Shown here one piece after another: positions 18,295 through 26,886 of a stretch of 64,000 nt of DNA. The DNA is from Desulfovibrionaceae bacterium (GTDB lineage: Bacteria > Desulfobacterota > Desulfovibrionia > Desulfovibrionales > Desulfovibrionaceae). Position 1 is the first letter of the stretch. Every line of letters begins with the position of its first letter. The notes under the pieces are model-generated. The model worked only from the letters and a program-made list of their open reading frames with translations, had not been told where the DNA came from and did not search any database. Made by a program: the position numbers and the translations under genes. The DNA lies in assembly GCA_009773665.1 (NCBI GenBank), contig WSYE01000007.1, positions 31,908-95,907 of the forward strand, written 5' to 3'.

Positions 18295-19110
18295 ATGTCG
18301 CACCCTGTTCCCACCAAAGACGAAAAGTACCGGGATCTGCTCGACGGACTGCACTCCCTGGAAAGAGTTGTTGTCGCGTTCTCGGGCGGGCTGGACAGCA
18401 CCTTCCTGCTGCACGCCGCCCGCCAGGCCCTGCGCGACGGCGTGCTGGCCGTGACCATCTCCACCTCGTACATGGCCCAAGCGGAGATCGAAGAGGCCGC
18501 AAGCGCTGCCCAGGCCATGCAGGCCGCCCACCGTGTGCTGGATGTCCCCTTCCCCGAACTGCTGCGCGACAATCCGCCGGAGCGCTGCTATCTCTGCAAG
18601 AAGGCCCTTTTCACTCTGCTCACGAAGGTGGCCGCAGCCGAGAATATCGGCCACGTCCTGGACGGGACCAACCTGGACGATCTGGATGACTACCGCCCCG
18701 GCCTTCGGGCGCTGGGAGAGCTTGGCGTCAAAAGCCCTTTGCTTACTGCGGGCCTGACCAAGCAGGATATTCGGGATCTCTCCAGGGAACACGGGCTGGC
18801 CTCCTGGGACAAACCGGCGGCGGCGTGCCTTCTCTCGCGCATTCCCCACGGCACGCGCATTGAGGACGCGGAACTCAGGCGCATCGACCAGGCCGAGCAG
18901 TTCCTGAAAGAACTGGGATTCGCGGCAGTGCGCCTGCGCAGCCACGGTGGACTGGCACGAATAGAAGTCCCGCGCGAACAACTGCCCGAACTGATTGAGG
19001 CAGACAGGCGCTGCGGCATAGACTCCCGCCTCAAAGCCCTGGGCTACCGCCACGTCGCCGTGGATCTGGCAGGCTACCGCATGGGCAGCCTGAACGTAAA
19101 AACCTCGTAA
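18295..19110 (+). CDS. larE: LarE, sulfur transferase for the nickel-pincer cofactor
   Basis: 271 residues. The PP-loop ATP-pyrophosphatase motif SGGLDST is at residues 30-36. LarE adenylates the substrate carboxylates and installs sulfur. Cys178 (PAAACLLSRIPHG) aligns with the sacrificial cysteine of the Lactobacillus enzyme; in addition RCYLCKK supplies Cys98 and Cys101, positions that are not cysteine in that enzyme. The three-cysteine pattern is that of LarEs thought to hold a 4Fe-4S cluster and to act catalytically. GGAG lies before the start; larC overlaps transcriptionally and larB follows after 20 bases. Confidence 0.95.
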   Translation: MSHPVPTKDEKYRDLLDGLHSLERVVVAFSGGLDSTFLLHAARQALRDGVLAVTISTSYMAQAEIEEAASAAQAMQAAHRVLDVPFPELLRDNPPERCYLCKKALFTLLTKVAAAENIGHVLDGTNLDDLDDYRPGLRALGELGVKSPLLTAGLTKQDIRDLSREHGLASWDKPAAACLLSRIPHGTRIEDAELRRIDQAEQFLKELGFAAVRLRSHGGLARIEVPREQLPELIEADRRCGIDSRLKALGYRHVAVDLAGYRMGSLNVKTS

Positions 19111-19130
19111 GCGAGACACGATAGAAGATC

Positions 19131-19886
19131 ATGGACACGCAAGAGACACTGAAGCAACTGCTGACCGGCATCAAGAACGGCAGCCTGGACGTGGAACAGG
19201 GGATGCAGCAGCTGCGCGACTTCCCCTTCATGGACATGGGCCACACCAAAATCGACCTGCACCGTTCCCTGCGCAACGGCTTCCCCGAGGTGATTTACGG
19301 CGAGGGCAAGACCCCGGAGCAGGTAGGGGAGATCTTTACCCGCATGCGTGAGCACGCCAACGTCCTGGCCACGCGGGTTTCGCCCGAGATGGCCAGACAC
19401 GTGCAGTCCGTCTGCCCGGAGGTGGAGTACAACGCGCTGGGCCGCACCCTGACCCTCACGCGGGGAGAGATCGCCTGGAAGGAAGGGGAGATCGCCATCG
19501 TCACCGCCGGGACCTCGGACCTGCCGGTTGCGGAGGAAGCGCGCGTGACCTGCGGGATGCTGGGCAGCCGGGCCTCGGTGATCTCCGACGTTGGCGTGGC
19601 GGGCATACACCGGCTGCTGGACCGGCTCTCGGTCATCCGCAAGGCGCGGGTGATCATCGTGGTGGCGGGCATGGAAGGAGCGCTGGCCAGCGTGATCGGA
19701 GGGCTGGTGTCGCAGCCCATCGTGGGCGTGCCCACCTCGGTGGGGTATGGCGCGTCGCTGTCCGGGCTCTCGGCGCTGCTTGGCATGCTGACCTCCTGCG
19801 CCAGCGGCGTGACCGTGGTGAACATCGACAACGGCTTCGGCGCGGCCTGCGCGGCCTGCAAGATCAACAACCTGTTCCCGGCCTGA
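19131..19886 (+). CDS. larB: LarB, carboxylase/hydrolase for the nickel-pincer cofactor
   Basis: 251 residues. The C-terminal half is PurE-like (AIVTAGTSDLPVAEEA; VAGMEGALASVIGGL; PIVGVPTSVGYG), and the N-terminal half carries the LarB-specific region (EVIYGEGKTPEQVGEI). LarB carboxylates and hydrolyses nicotinic acid adenine dinucleotide to give the dicarboxylate precursor used by LarE. It is last in a larC-larE-larB operon followed by a strong hairpin. The racemase apoenzyme gene larA is not in this window. Confidence 0.95.
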   Translation: MDTQETLKQLLTGIKNGSLDVEQGMQQLRDFPFMDMGHTKIDLHRSLRNGFPEVIYGEGKTPEQVGEIFTRMREHANVLATRVSPEMARHVQSVCPEVEYNALGRTLTLTRGEIAWKEGEIAIVTAGTSDLPVAEEARVTCGMLGSRASVISDVGVAGIHRLLDRLSVIRKARVIIVVAGMEGALASVIGGLVSQPIVGVPTSVGYGASLSGLSALLGMLTSCASGVTVVNIDNGFGAACAACKINNLFPA

Positions 19887-19909
19887 ACCGTCTCTCAGGC
19901 AACACCCCG

Positions 19910-19942
19910 GCGGGCGCTTCATCGGCTGGATGAAGCGCCCGC
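19910..19942 (+). terminator. Terminator hairpin after larB
   Basis: Perfect 13-bp stem GCGGGCGCTTCAT / ATGAAGCGCCCGC with a 7-base loop, 24 bases after the larB stop codon. The following TGTCTTGCCTTTC is only moderately T-rich. Confidence 0.75.
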
Positions 19943-20080
19943 TGTCTTGCCTTTCACGCCGACTCCAGGAGCACGCCGGGCAAGCCGCGCACCTCGCGCT
20001 GCCCCCAGAACATTCGACTGAATTATCAACAAACAAAACAATTACTTAGCCGAGTTACGGCCAGCCCTTCGCCCATTTAC

Positions 20081-20142
20081 ACAGATGAGCCCGCACCTGC
20101 CCGTTTCCGACAAAGCCCTTGTCCTCGCCAGGGCTTATCTGT
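20081..20142 (+). promoter_or_regulatory. Candidate structured leader of purT
   Basis: Two mutually exclusive stems can be drawn. ACAGAUGAGCCC (20081-20092) pairs with GGGCUUAUCUGU (20131-20142) over 12 bp with one G.U; AAGCCCU (20113-20119) pairs with AGGGCUU (20130-20136) and would compete for the same 3' strand. The region ends 43 bases before the purT start. The arrangement is what a riboswitch or attenuator would show, but I cannot match it to a named class. Confidence 0.4.
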
Positions 20143-20185
20143 AGCCTGTCCACTCATTTTTACGTCCCTTTCCAAGGAGGCCTTC

Positions 20186-21370
20186 ATGGCGACGACCATC
20201 GGCACGCCGCTCACTTCTTCCGCCACCAAAATCCTGCTGCTCGGCTCCGGCGAACTCGGCAAGGAAGTTGCCATCGAGGCCCAGCGCCTTGGCGTCGAGG
20301 TCATCGCCGTAGACCGGTACCCCAACGCCCCGGCCATGCAGGTGGCGCACCGCTCCCACGTGGTGAGCATGCTGGACGCCGCCGCCCTGCGCAGCATCAT
20401 CGAAGCGGAAAAGCCAGACTTCGTCGTGCCGGAGATCGAAGCCATCGCCACCGAGGAGCTCCTGGCCCTGGAAGCCGAAGGGGTCACTGTGGTCCCCACG
20501 GCCAGGGCCGCCCGGCTGACCATGGACCGCGAGGGCATCCGCCGTCTGGCCGCCGAGGAGCTGGGCCTTGCCACCTCGCCCTACCGCTTCGCCGACACCA
20601 GGGAGGAATTCCTGGCTGCGTGCCAGGCCGTGGGCTTCCCCTGCGTGGTCAAGCCGGTGATGTCCTCATCTGGCAAAGGCCAGAGCGTGGCCCGCGACGC
20701 GGCCTCGGCCGAGGCCTCCTGGGAGTACGCCCAGACCGCCGGACGTACCGGGGCCGGACGGGTCATCGTGGAAGGGTTCGTGGAGTTCGATTACGAGATC
20801 ACGCTGCTGACCGTCCGCCACGCAGGCGGCACCTGCTTCTGCCCGCCCATCGGCCACCGCCAGGAGAAAGGGGACTACCGCGAATCCTGGCAGCCCCACC
20901 CCATGAGCGCGAAGGCCCAGGACGAGGCCCAGCGCATGGCGGCCACCGTCACCGCCGCCCTGGGCGGACGCGGGCTTTTTGGCGTGGAACTGTTCATCAA
21001 GGGCGATCAGGTGCTTTTTTCCGAGGTGTCGCCCAGACCCCACGACACGGGCATGGTCACCCTGATTTCCCAGGACCTGTCCGAGTTCGCGCTGCACGTA
21101 CGGGCCATCCTGGGCCTGCCCATCCCGGCCATCCGCCTCTACGGGCCTGCCGCCTCCCGCGTCATCCTGGCCGAGGGCGACAGTGCGTCCCCCAGCTTCG
21201 AGATCGCCCCCGAAGCCCTGGCCGAGCCGGACACGGCCATACGCCTGTTCGGCAAGCCCGAGGTGCGCGGCCTGCGCCGCATGGGCGTGGCCCTGGCCCT
21301 GGGCAAGGACGTGGACGAGGCCAAGCAGAAGGCCATCCGCACGGCGTCGCTGGTCACGGTGAAGCTGTAG
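20186..21370 (+). CDS. purT: Formate-dependent GAR transformylase
   Basis: 394 residues, ATP-grasp enzyme making formyl-GAR from GAR, formate and ATP in purine synthesis, an alternative to folate-dependent PurN. Visible: Rossmann-like start ([20 protein letters not shown]), central ATP-binding domain ([31 protein letters not shown]), and the metal-binding end ([26 protein letters not shown]). AAGGAGG lies five bases before the start. A hairpin terminator follows, and a possible structured leader precedes it. Confidence 0.95.
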   Translation: MATTIGTPLTSSATKILLLGSGELGKEVAIEAQRLGVEVIAVDRYPNAPAMQVAHRSHVVSMLDAAALRSIIEAEKPDFVVPEIEAIATEELLALEAEGVTVVPTARAARLTMDREGIRRLAAEELGLATSPYRFADTREEFLAACQAVGFPCVVKPVMSSSGKGQSVARDAASAEASWEYAQTAGRTGAGRVIVEGFVEFDYEITLLTVRHAGGTCFCPPIGHRQEKGDYRESWQPHPMSAKAQDEAQRMAATVTAALGGRGLFGVELFIKGDQVLFSEVSPRPHDTGMVTLISQDLSEFALHVRAILGLPIPAIRLYGPAASRVILAEGDSASPSFEIAPEALAEPDTAIRLFGKPEVRGLRRMGVALALGKDVDEAKQKAIRTASLVTVKL

Positions 21371-21383
21371 TTATTCCGGACTG

Positions 21384-21414
21384 CCGGGCCACGGGTTTAC
21401 CGCCCCTGGCCCGG
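21384..21414 (+). terminator. Hairpin after purT
   Basis: CCGGGCCA and TGGCCCGG form an 8-bp perfect stem around a 15-base loop, starting 14 bases after the purT stop; followed by TCCGTTTCC. Weak T-run. Confidence 0.5.
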
Positions 21415-21457
21415 TCCGTTTCCAAGACCGATCACTCCAGGAATAGGACGTACCCGC

Positions 21458-21853
21458 ATGAACACCCCGGACTGGTCCTCAACGTTGACCATGGGCAATG
21501 CCGAAATCGACGAGCAACACCGGATGCTCATCCACATGATCCGCGAGCTCGGCGACCAGATGGAAGCCGGGGAGCACCGCCAGGGCGTGCTGGACGCGCT
21601 GCAGGGCATGCTGGCCTACGCGGCAACGCACTTTGAGGACGAGGAAGAACTTATGGAAGAGGCTGACTGGGACGGCCTGGACAGGCACGAGGGGCTGCAC
21701 GCCGAATTCCTGTGGAAGGCAGGGGACCTGGAAGTCCAGGTCAAGGAGGACGTCGCCCAGGCCTCCCGCGAGGTGCTCAAGTACTTGCTGCACTGGCTGG
21801 TGGACCACATCCAGGTGGAAGACCGGAAGTTCTTCGAGAGAGTGCGGCACTAG
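21458..21853 (+). CDS. Bacteriohemerythrin
   Basis: 131 residues, standard single-domain length. The diiron ligands are all present: His21, His58, Glu62 (THFEDEEEL), His77, His81 (RHEGLHAEF), His117 and Asp122 (DHIQVED). It binds oxygen reversibly and in anaerobes is thought to deliver or scavenge O2. It starts about 90 bases after purT and seems to have its own transcription unit. Confidence 0.93.
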   Translation: MNTPDWSSTLTMGNAEIDEQHRMLIHMIRELGDQMEAGEHRQGVLDALQGMLAYAATHFEDEEELMEEADWDGLDRHEGLHAEFLWKAGDLEVQVKEDVAQASREVLKYLLHWLVDHIQVEDRKFFERVRH

Positions 21854-22003
21854 CGGGGCGCTGCCCAGTTGGCTCGATCAGCCCAGTTTCCCCGCCGCCA
21901 ACTCACGTCACTTGTCATAATCTGACCGCCCGTATTCCGTCAGGCGGCCCCTGCTGCGTGTTCGATCATGCGCCCCGGCTGGTCGCCGCCTTAACGCCTC
22001 ACC

Positions 22004-22195
22004 CTACTTGAATCCCTTCCGGATATCCTCTTCCCGCTCCAGGACGAGCTCCATGAACGCTTCTCTCGCGGGCGAATCCTGGTCCGTGTTCCAGCACATG
22101 ACCAGCGGGATCGGCTCCAGCGCCGGGACGATCGGCACGAACGCCACCTGCCTGCTCCGGAGGTTCTGGACGCCTTCAGGTCCCCATTTATGTGG
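22004..22195 (-). pseudogene. C-terminal remnant of a LysR-type regulator
   Basis: 63 open codons ending in TAG encode LRSRQVAFVPIVPALEPIPL and then MCWNTDQDSPAREAFMELVL, the usual end of a LysR effector-binding domain (a strand pair followed by the final helix). There is a stop codon just upstream and no start, HTH or remaining effector domain, so about four fifths of the gene are missing. The break coincides with the hairpin/MITE block at 22205-22383. Confidence 0.7.
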
Positions 22196-22204
22196 TCATC
22201 GCAG

Positions 22205-22237
22205 GACCGGGCAGGCTGCAGAGCCTGCCCGGTCTTT
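22205..22237 (+). terminator. Strong hairpin with T-run
   Basis: GACCGGGCAGGCT / AGCCTGCCCGGTC, 13-bp perfect stem, loop GCAG, followed by TTTC on the plus strand. No intact plus-strand gene ends nearby (hemerythrin stops 350 bases before), so it may have arrived with, or be left from, the rearrangement that truncated the LysR gene. Confidence 0.6.
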
Positions 22238-22259
22238 CAAGCCGAACCAGCGCCTCTTA

Positions 22260-22383
22260 GCAGCCTGTTGAAAAATCCTCGCTGGCTGCGTTGCATGGAA
22301 AAAGCCAAACCCTCACGTATGCCAAATACGCATCGGGCTTGACTTTTTCCTGCGCCTTGCCAGCTAGTTTTTGAAAAGGCTGC
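22260..22383. repeat. MITE-like 124-bp imperfect palindrome
   Basis: The ends are inverted repeats, GCAGCCTGTTGAAAAA at the left and TTTTTGAAAAGGCTGC at the right, and pairing continues inward (GCTGGC/GCCAGC, GGAAAAAG/CTTTTTCC, CCAAAC.../...GCTTGAC, GTATG/CAAATAC). No coding capacity. A non-autonomous insertion element or the residue of an IS end is the natural reading; no clear target-site duplication is seen. Confidence 0.7.
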
Positions 22384-22408
22384 AAGAATCGACTTCCTCA
22401 ACGGGCAG

Positions 22409-23110
22409 TTAGAGAGCCGGGAGCCCCAGAGCGGTGCGGAGCTCACTCCTGGCTGCGGCGAACTCGGCCTGGAACTCCGGACTGCGGAGCAGGAATGCGG
22501 CGATGACGGTCCCGGAAATGCGCCCGGCCAGCACGTCGCTGGGATAATGAGCGCCGCCGATTTCCCGGTTGAGTCTGTAGAGTTCGGCGCGCTCGAAGAG
22601 CGCCGTCTGCTTTTCCGGCACCATGTTGGCCAGAATGATCGCGGAAAGAGTCCCGAACGTCGAATGCCCGCTGGGGTACGATGCATTGTCGGGCTTGTCC
22701 ACGCAGGGGTGGATATCCGGATTGCTCGTATAGGGCCGTGGACGATCCCAATGCGCTTTCGCCGGGGCAAGTATGTGATCGGCGCTCTTCTTTATCTTGG
22801 CGAACAATGCCGCCACCAGGGGCAGCTTCTGCGAGGTGAAGTTCTCGCCCATGACGTCCTGGAACCGGAAGACGGAGCGCTCCATGTCGGCCCTGGCGAA
22901 GGCCACCTGGGCAGGGGTTCTGGTATTTTGAAAGTTCAGGAGCACCGCCATTTCCTGCCGTTGCTCCTGGGAGCCGACAACTGGCGGAGGCGCCAGCAGC
23001 GCGGACAGGTTGATCTGCTCGCGGGATATGAAATATGTTTCGTCGGCCCACCCCTGCTGCGGCAAAAGCATGAGCAACAGGAACAGAAATGAACGCATCA
23101 CGTGTTGCAT
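22409..23110 (-). CDS. Secreted PAP2-type acid phosphatase
   Basis: 233 residues. A signal peptide (MRSFLFLLLMLLPQQGWA) directs it to the periplasm. The three PAP2/class A acid phosphatase motifs are present: KAHWDRPRP, YPSGHSTFG and NREIGGAHYPSDVLAG, giving a phosphohistidine mechanism. Likely a broad phosphomonoesterase. The ATG at the complement of 23108-23110 is favoured because GGGAGG ends five to six bases ahead; a GTG two codons earlier overlaps that site. It is followed by the MITE-like repeat and appears monocistronic. Confidence 0.92.
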   Translation of the reverse strand: MQHVMRSFLFLLLMLLPQQGWADETYFISREQINLSALLAPPPVVGSQEQRQEMAVLLNFQNTRTPAQVAFARADMERSVFRFQDVMGENFTSQKLPLVAALFAKIKKSADHILAPAKAHWDRPRPYTSNPDIHPCVDKPDNASYPSGHSTFGTLSAIILANMVPEKQTALFERAELYRLNREIGGAHYPSDVLAGRISGTVIAAFLLRSPEFQAEFAAARSELRTALGLPAL

Positions 23111-23383
23111 GGTCACCTCCCTGAGATGGGGACATTTCCCATGCTTTGTGCGGTCTGTCCACTTTCCGATTATGAGCTCACGACAGACTGGGCACTGCCC
23201 AGGATGTCCCCGGCGGCGACACCGTCCAAATACATGGCACGAAAAATGCTTGCGTCGTCATGCATGCCATATACTGGAAGTTTTGACTCCTGACCGCCTC
23301 CGTGCTCGCGGAACCGTCAGGAACAAAGCGACAGCCCGCCTTGTACGGGCCAGGCCACTACCGACAACAAGCGAGGATCGCCG

Positions 23384-24070
23384 ATGTTCTCCAAGGACAA
23401 TGTTCAGGCTGCGGTGAAGCTCATTCTTTCCGGCAACGTCGACGTCTGGGAACAGGGCTACTACGACCTGCTCTTCAACAAGACCATGAGTGAGAAGCTC
23501 CAGGGGCTCGAACTGCTTTCCTACGAGTACGAGCGCAGGGACATTCTCTACCAGGCCGTCCATGAGAAAATGGTCGGAGACAAGCCCATCGACTACCTGG
23601 AGTTCGGCGTTTTCCAGGGTGACAGCATGCGGAAGTGGACGTCGATAAACACCCACCCCAAATCCCGATTCTACGGCTTCGACAGCTTCGAAGGCCTCCC
23701 CGAGAACTGGCCTTCCGGCCAGAGGGAAAAGGGCGCTTTCACCACCAACGGCGAGATGCCCTCAATCGACGACCCGCGCGTCGCCTTCGTCAAGGGCTGG
23801 TTCAACCAGTCCCTGGTGCCGTTCCTTCAGGACTTCAAGCCGAAAAACCAGTTGGTGTTGCATATGGATGCGGACCTGTTCTCCTCCACCCTGTTCGTGC
23901 TCATGAATCTGAACCCCTTCATCAAGCGGGGGACGGTCATGGTGTTCGACGACTTCAACCCCAGGGACGATTTTGCCGCCCTGCTCCACTTCTCTAAGTG
24001 CTGCGGCTATGACTGGAGCGTGCTGGCAGCCCGTGACAACATCGGAAAGCTCGGGATCGTGATTCACTAA
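23384..24070 (+). CDS. TylF-like class I SAM-dependent methyltransferase
   Basis: 228 residues. The SAM site reads YLEFGVFQGDSMR (~70-82), then FYGFDSFEGLPENW, and the metal/catalytic region HMDADLFSSTLFVL and MVFDDFNPRDD match the TylF/MycF macrocin O-methyltransferase family, which uses Mg2+ and methylates sugar hydroxyls. In a bacterium without an antibiotic cluster nearby the substrate is more likely a surface sugar. GAGGA lies before the ATG. It stands alone between unrelated genes. Confidence 0.85.
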   Translation: MFSKDNVQAAVKLILSGNVDVWEQGYYDLLFNKTMSEKLQGLELLSYEYERRDILYQAVHEKMVGDKPIDYLEFGVFQGDSMRKWTSINTHPKSRFYGFDSFEGLPENWPSGQREKGAFTTNGEMPSIDDPRVAFVKGWFNQSLVPFLQDFKPKNQLVLHMDADLFSSTLFVLMNLNPFIKRGTVMVFDDFNPRDDFAALLHFSKCCGYDWSVLAARDNIGKLGIVIH

Positions 24071-24509
24071 ATTGACGGTCTCTCCCCCCTGACAGCCAAC
24101 CGGGGCGCGGCGGTGGCGTCGTGCCCCGGATTGACGCCAGTCACTCCAGGAGTACCTGAAATCCAGCCTTTTCCTGCCCAAGCCCCTCGCACTCAGACAA
24201 CCAACTCTAGCCGGGTATCGTCCCGGCTCTCTTGAATCAGCCAGCCAGCCGCAGCATCTGGCCCGCCAGCGCACTGGCGGTCACACCTCGCCGGGAGGCC
24301 AGGGTGCCGCGCAGCTCCCCGCACTGGCTCATGGGCTCGCTGGCGTGGCTCCTTGCCAGCTGCTCCTTTACGGTCGGGGTGGGGTTTGCGCCGGGACCAG
24401 CCCGGCGCAAACCGACTATTGAGGCTGAAAACCATTTTCAACCAGATGGAATGTAGGACGGGCAGGACGGCTGACGACACCGCCCGCCTGGAGACACCGA
24501 CAACCAGAG
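24071..24509. other. Intergenic region
   Basis: 439 bases with no credible gene. The only structured feature is a perfect 11-bp hairpin, TTTGCGCCGGG (24385-24395) / CCCGGCGCAAA (24401-24411) with loop ACCAG, about 100 bases downstream of the minus-strand gene at 24510 and lacking a T-run. Confidence 0.5.
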
Positions 24510-24818
24510 TTACACCACGAAGCGCCAATGAGCCGCCGGTATCTCCACATGCATGTCCGCATCAAGTTCCGGCACATGGAAGAGGAAATATACGGACTCA
24601 CTTGGCGGCACGGTGAAGAGATTGAATTTCATCCTGTCGCGCAGCAACTGCACCGGCAGGCCGTGGCGATCAGCCAAGGCCAGCATGCCCTGGCCGATCA
24701 GGATCATGCCCTGCATGGTGAATTGAATTGTATGCAGAGCCACGCGCCGGGCCGGACGCCCGTTCAGCATCACCTGGCTCGTGCATGCGCCTGGGGCGAG
24801 ATCGTTGGGAATGTACAT
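24510..24818 (-). CDS. Orphan protein behind a Fur-like palindrome
   Basis: 102 residues, no signal peptide and no recognised family. It begins MYIPNDLAPGACTSQVMLNG, has a middle segment TMQGMILIGQGMLALADRHG and ends in AAHWRFVV; mixed alpha/beta pattern, one Cys. AGGAG lies five bases before the ATG, which supports it being a gene. The promoter region holds a 19-bp palindrome (24868-24886), suggesting iron or metal control. Confidence 0.65.
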   Translation of the reverse strand: MYIPNDLAPGACTSQVMLNGRPARRVALHTIQFTMQGMILIGQGMLALADRHGLPVQLLRDRMKFNLFTVPPSESVYFLFHVPELDADMHVEIPAAHWRFVV

Positions 24819-25200
24819 GTCAGCTCCTTTGCTCCTGGTGTTCCTTGTGGGATGGCCCGGCTTAATAGATTTTGATTCTCAAAATCAAACGCTGGGTGTT
24901 TTTTCCTCACTTGATGAACACAGGTGCGCGCTGACCTCGACCAAAATCTGAAAACCAACTGAACCGGCGACAACTTCCGCGAGGCGCACGGACTGTTGTC
25001 GTACATGGCGCTGGTTAGGCTGCCCGAGGTGCAGAAGCCCGACCAATCCCCTTGGTAGCGTTGCGCAAGCACGCATCGCTTCTTCCGAGTCCTTGCCCGA
25101 ACGCATCCCCCGTTCTGTTTCAGGGCGCAAAATGTGAATTGCCCACGCTGTCGTTGCAGACCGCTTCGTCTGGGCAGGCCACGTTTCGAAACGTGACGTG
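24819..25200. other. Intergenic region between orphan gene and phosphodiesterase
   Basis: 382 bases with the Fur-like palindrome (24868-24886) and, 5 bases beyond the end of the phosphodiesterase gene, a perfect 16-bp palindrome CACGTTTCGAAACGTG (25180-25195). No gene seen. Confidence 0.5.
24868..24886 (-). promoter_or_regulatory. Fur-box-like palindrome
   Basis: GATTTTGA-TTC-TCAAAATC, 8-bp perfect arms. On the minus strand it lies between a TTTGAT and a TATTAA that are 16 bases apart, the usual place for a repressor site, about 50 bases upstream of the 102-residue orphan. Similar in size and composition to Fur operators; assignment is inferred. Confidence 0.45.
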
Positions 25201-26715
25201 TCAGATCGCAGAGGCTGCGCTCAGGCCCAGGGCGTCCCAGAATATCTGGAAGGTGCGGCTGTTGACTTCGTCGACATGCGCGCTCCGCAGGTCAAACGCC
25301 TCTTCGAACGTTTTGCGCCGGGCCGGGCAGGTCTTGAGCTCCCGGTACATCTCCTGCCAGTCGCGTGGCGAGCGCAGCCCCCTGCCGTAGGCCTGCGAGT
25401 ACCTGTATTCGACGTCCCACCCGGGACGGGGCGAACCGATGTCCAGGTAGTGCACGGCCGTGTCCAGCAGCTCGAAGCTCTGCCTGTCGTAGAAATAGAC
25501 CTGATAGCCCGGATTGTTGCCGGTGATGGGCGAAATGGACGGCCCCAGGCGGATGGACGCGGCGGGCAGGTCGCGCCCCTTGGGGTACACCAGCCGGAAT
25601 TCGTCGCGGTGGACATGCCCGCAGAAGGACGCCTTGACGGTCCGGGAGTGGGTCACCAGGAGGTTGGCCAGGGCGTCGCTCCAGGTGTCTGCCAGCAGCG
25701 GGAAGTAATGATCCTTACCCTTCTTGAGGAACTTGGCGGCGCTGGCCTTGGAGTTGTCGCCTGGAGGAACGTGCGACATCAGCCAGACGCTCTCGCCCTT
25801 GCGGCCAGCTGCGGTCAGTTGCTGATCGAGATAGTCCAGCACCGGCCTGCCCGCGCCCTGGTTGGGGTAGTTTTTGGTCCAGAATATGTTGTTGAAGACA
25901 ATGATCCTGGCGTTGCCGCTGCCCGGCAGGGGCAGGGAGTAACACCCGTAGCCGGGGTAGGACTCAAGAAACGGCGCGCGGTCGGCTTCGTTTTTCAAGG
26001 CGCGCTGCGCGATGATGGAGGCGGTGACCGTGAGGTACGGGCTGTTGGGGACGATCCGGTAATCCCCCTCGAAGCTGTCGTTGTTGCCCAGGGCCAGATA
26101 CAGGGGGGCCTCGGGAAAACGGCGGGTGACCTCGGTCAGGAAATATTCGGCGGTCTTTCCGATGAAGGTCAGGAGCCCCTCGCGCGAGGAGTCGCCGGTC
26201 AATTGCGGGTACTTTGTCCAGAAACGATGGCACAGTAAGTCGCCGGGAAACAGCAGGAAGTCCGGCCTGGGCGCGCGGCTGGCCATGTCGTCAAGGAAGG
26301 ACTGGAACAGGACGTTGTTGGAATCCTGCCCGTATGGGCTGTACGTGGGTCCGGCGCCAGCCAGAATGGCCCCCCATGCGCTGGCCGGAGCGGCGGCCAG
26401 CGCCTTCACCGTGCCGGGATCGGCAAACGGGTCGAAGTGGACGTCGGAGAAGAGCAGGAACATCCCGGCCCGGTCAGTCGAAGAGGGTGTGTACGATGCG
26501 GGATCGCCGCTGGTGCAGATTTCGGCGGATCCACCTGCAACGGGTATCGCGGTCCGGGCCTGATCCTTCGCGGCCCAGGCTGGGGCGAAAGAGCCGCAGA
26601 GTGCAGGCGCGGCCAGAAGCGCGGTTCCGGAGACGGCAAAACGCAGGAAGTCCCTGCGCCCGATTCGCGATGAAGGCTCCTGGATGCTGGACAGCGAAGG
26701 CTTGAAAGGGGCCAT
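25201..26715 (-). CDS. Tat-exported acid-sphingomyelinase-like metallophosphoesterase
   Basis: 504 residues from the ATG at the complement of 26713-26715 (AAGGAG upstream). Twin-arginine signal GRRDFLRFAVSG with a hydrophobic core ending near AWA. Calcineurin-type metal motifs in order: LFSDVHFDP, FPGDLLCH, LGNNDSFEGDY, LMSHVPPG and CGHVHRDEF. The GNNDSFEGDY form and wide spacing resemble acid-sphingomyelinase-type phosphodiesterases. Folded with metals in the cytoplasm and exported. It lies 170 bases downstream of a second Tat metallophosphoesterase on the same strand. Confidence 0.85.
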   Translation of the reverse strand: MAPFKPSLSSIQEPSSRIGRRDFLRFAVSGTALLAAPALCGSFAPAWAAKDQARTAIPVAGGSAEICTSGDPASYTPSSTDRAGMFLLFSDVHFDPFADPGTVKALAAAPASAWGAILAGAGPTYSPYGQDSNNVLFQSFLDDMASRAPRPDFLLFPGDLLCHRFWTKYPQLTGDSSREGLLTFIGKTAEYFLTEVTRRFPEAPLYLALGNNDSFEGDYRIVPNSPYLTVTASIIAQRALKNEADRAPFLESYPGYGCYSLPLPGSGNARIIVFNNIFWTKNYPNQGAGRPVLDYLDQQLTAAGRKGESVWLMSHVPPGDNSKASAAKFLKKGKDHYFPLLADTWSDALANLLVTHSRTVKASFCGHVHRDEFRLVYPKGRDLPAASIRLGPSISPITGNNPGYQVYFYDRQSFELLDTAVHYLDIGSPRPGWDVEYRYSQAYGRGLRSPRDWQEMYRELKTCPARRKTFEEAFDLRSAHVDEVNSRTFQIFWDALGLSAASAI

Positions 26716-26886
26716 GTCGACTCCTTGTGATTCGTTGCCGAACAGGACTCTGAAGACGGGGACGACGGAAGCAGATCCTGCGATACCCAAATTGTTTTGG
26801 CCCGAGTTGTCAAGTTTGCGGCGTGGGTAGCTCAGTTTGGCCGAGGCCATATGGTGCTCTGCGGTGGTGCGACAAGACCAGGCCGG

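Larger units (their letters stand above)
21854..22408. other. Intergenic region with gene debris and repeats
   Basis: 555 bases without an intact gene. It holds the C-terminal LysR remnant (22004-22195), a strong plus-strand hairpin with T-run (22205-22237) and the MITE-like palindrome (22260-22383), each listed separately. Nothing else is evident at 21854-22003 apart from a short CCGCC/GGCGG hairpin. Confidence 0.7.

Noticed and set aside
20119..21636. Long plus-strand frame across purT
   Set aside because: Out of frame with purT, Arg/Gly/Pro-rich, no start signal; purT itself is unambiguous.
25180..25195. Palindrome CACGTTTCGAAACGTG as a terminator of the phosphodiesterase gene
   Set aside because: No T-run on either strand; recorded only as sequence in the intergenic entry.
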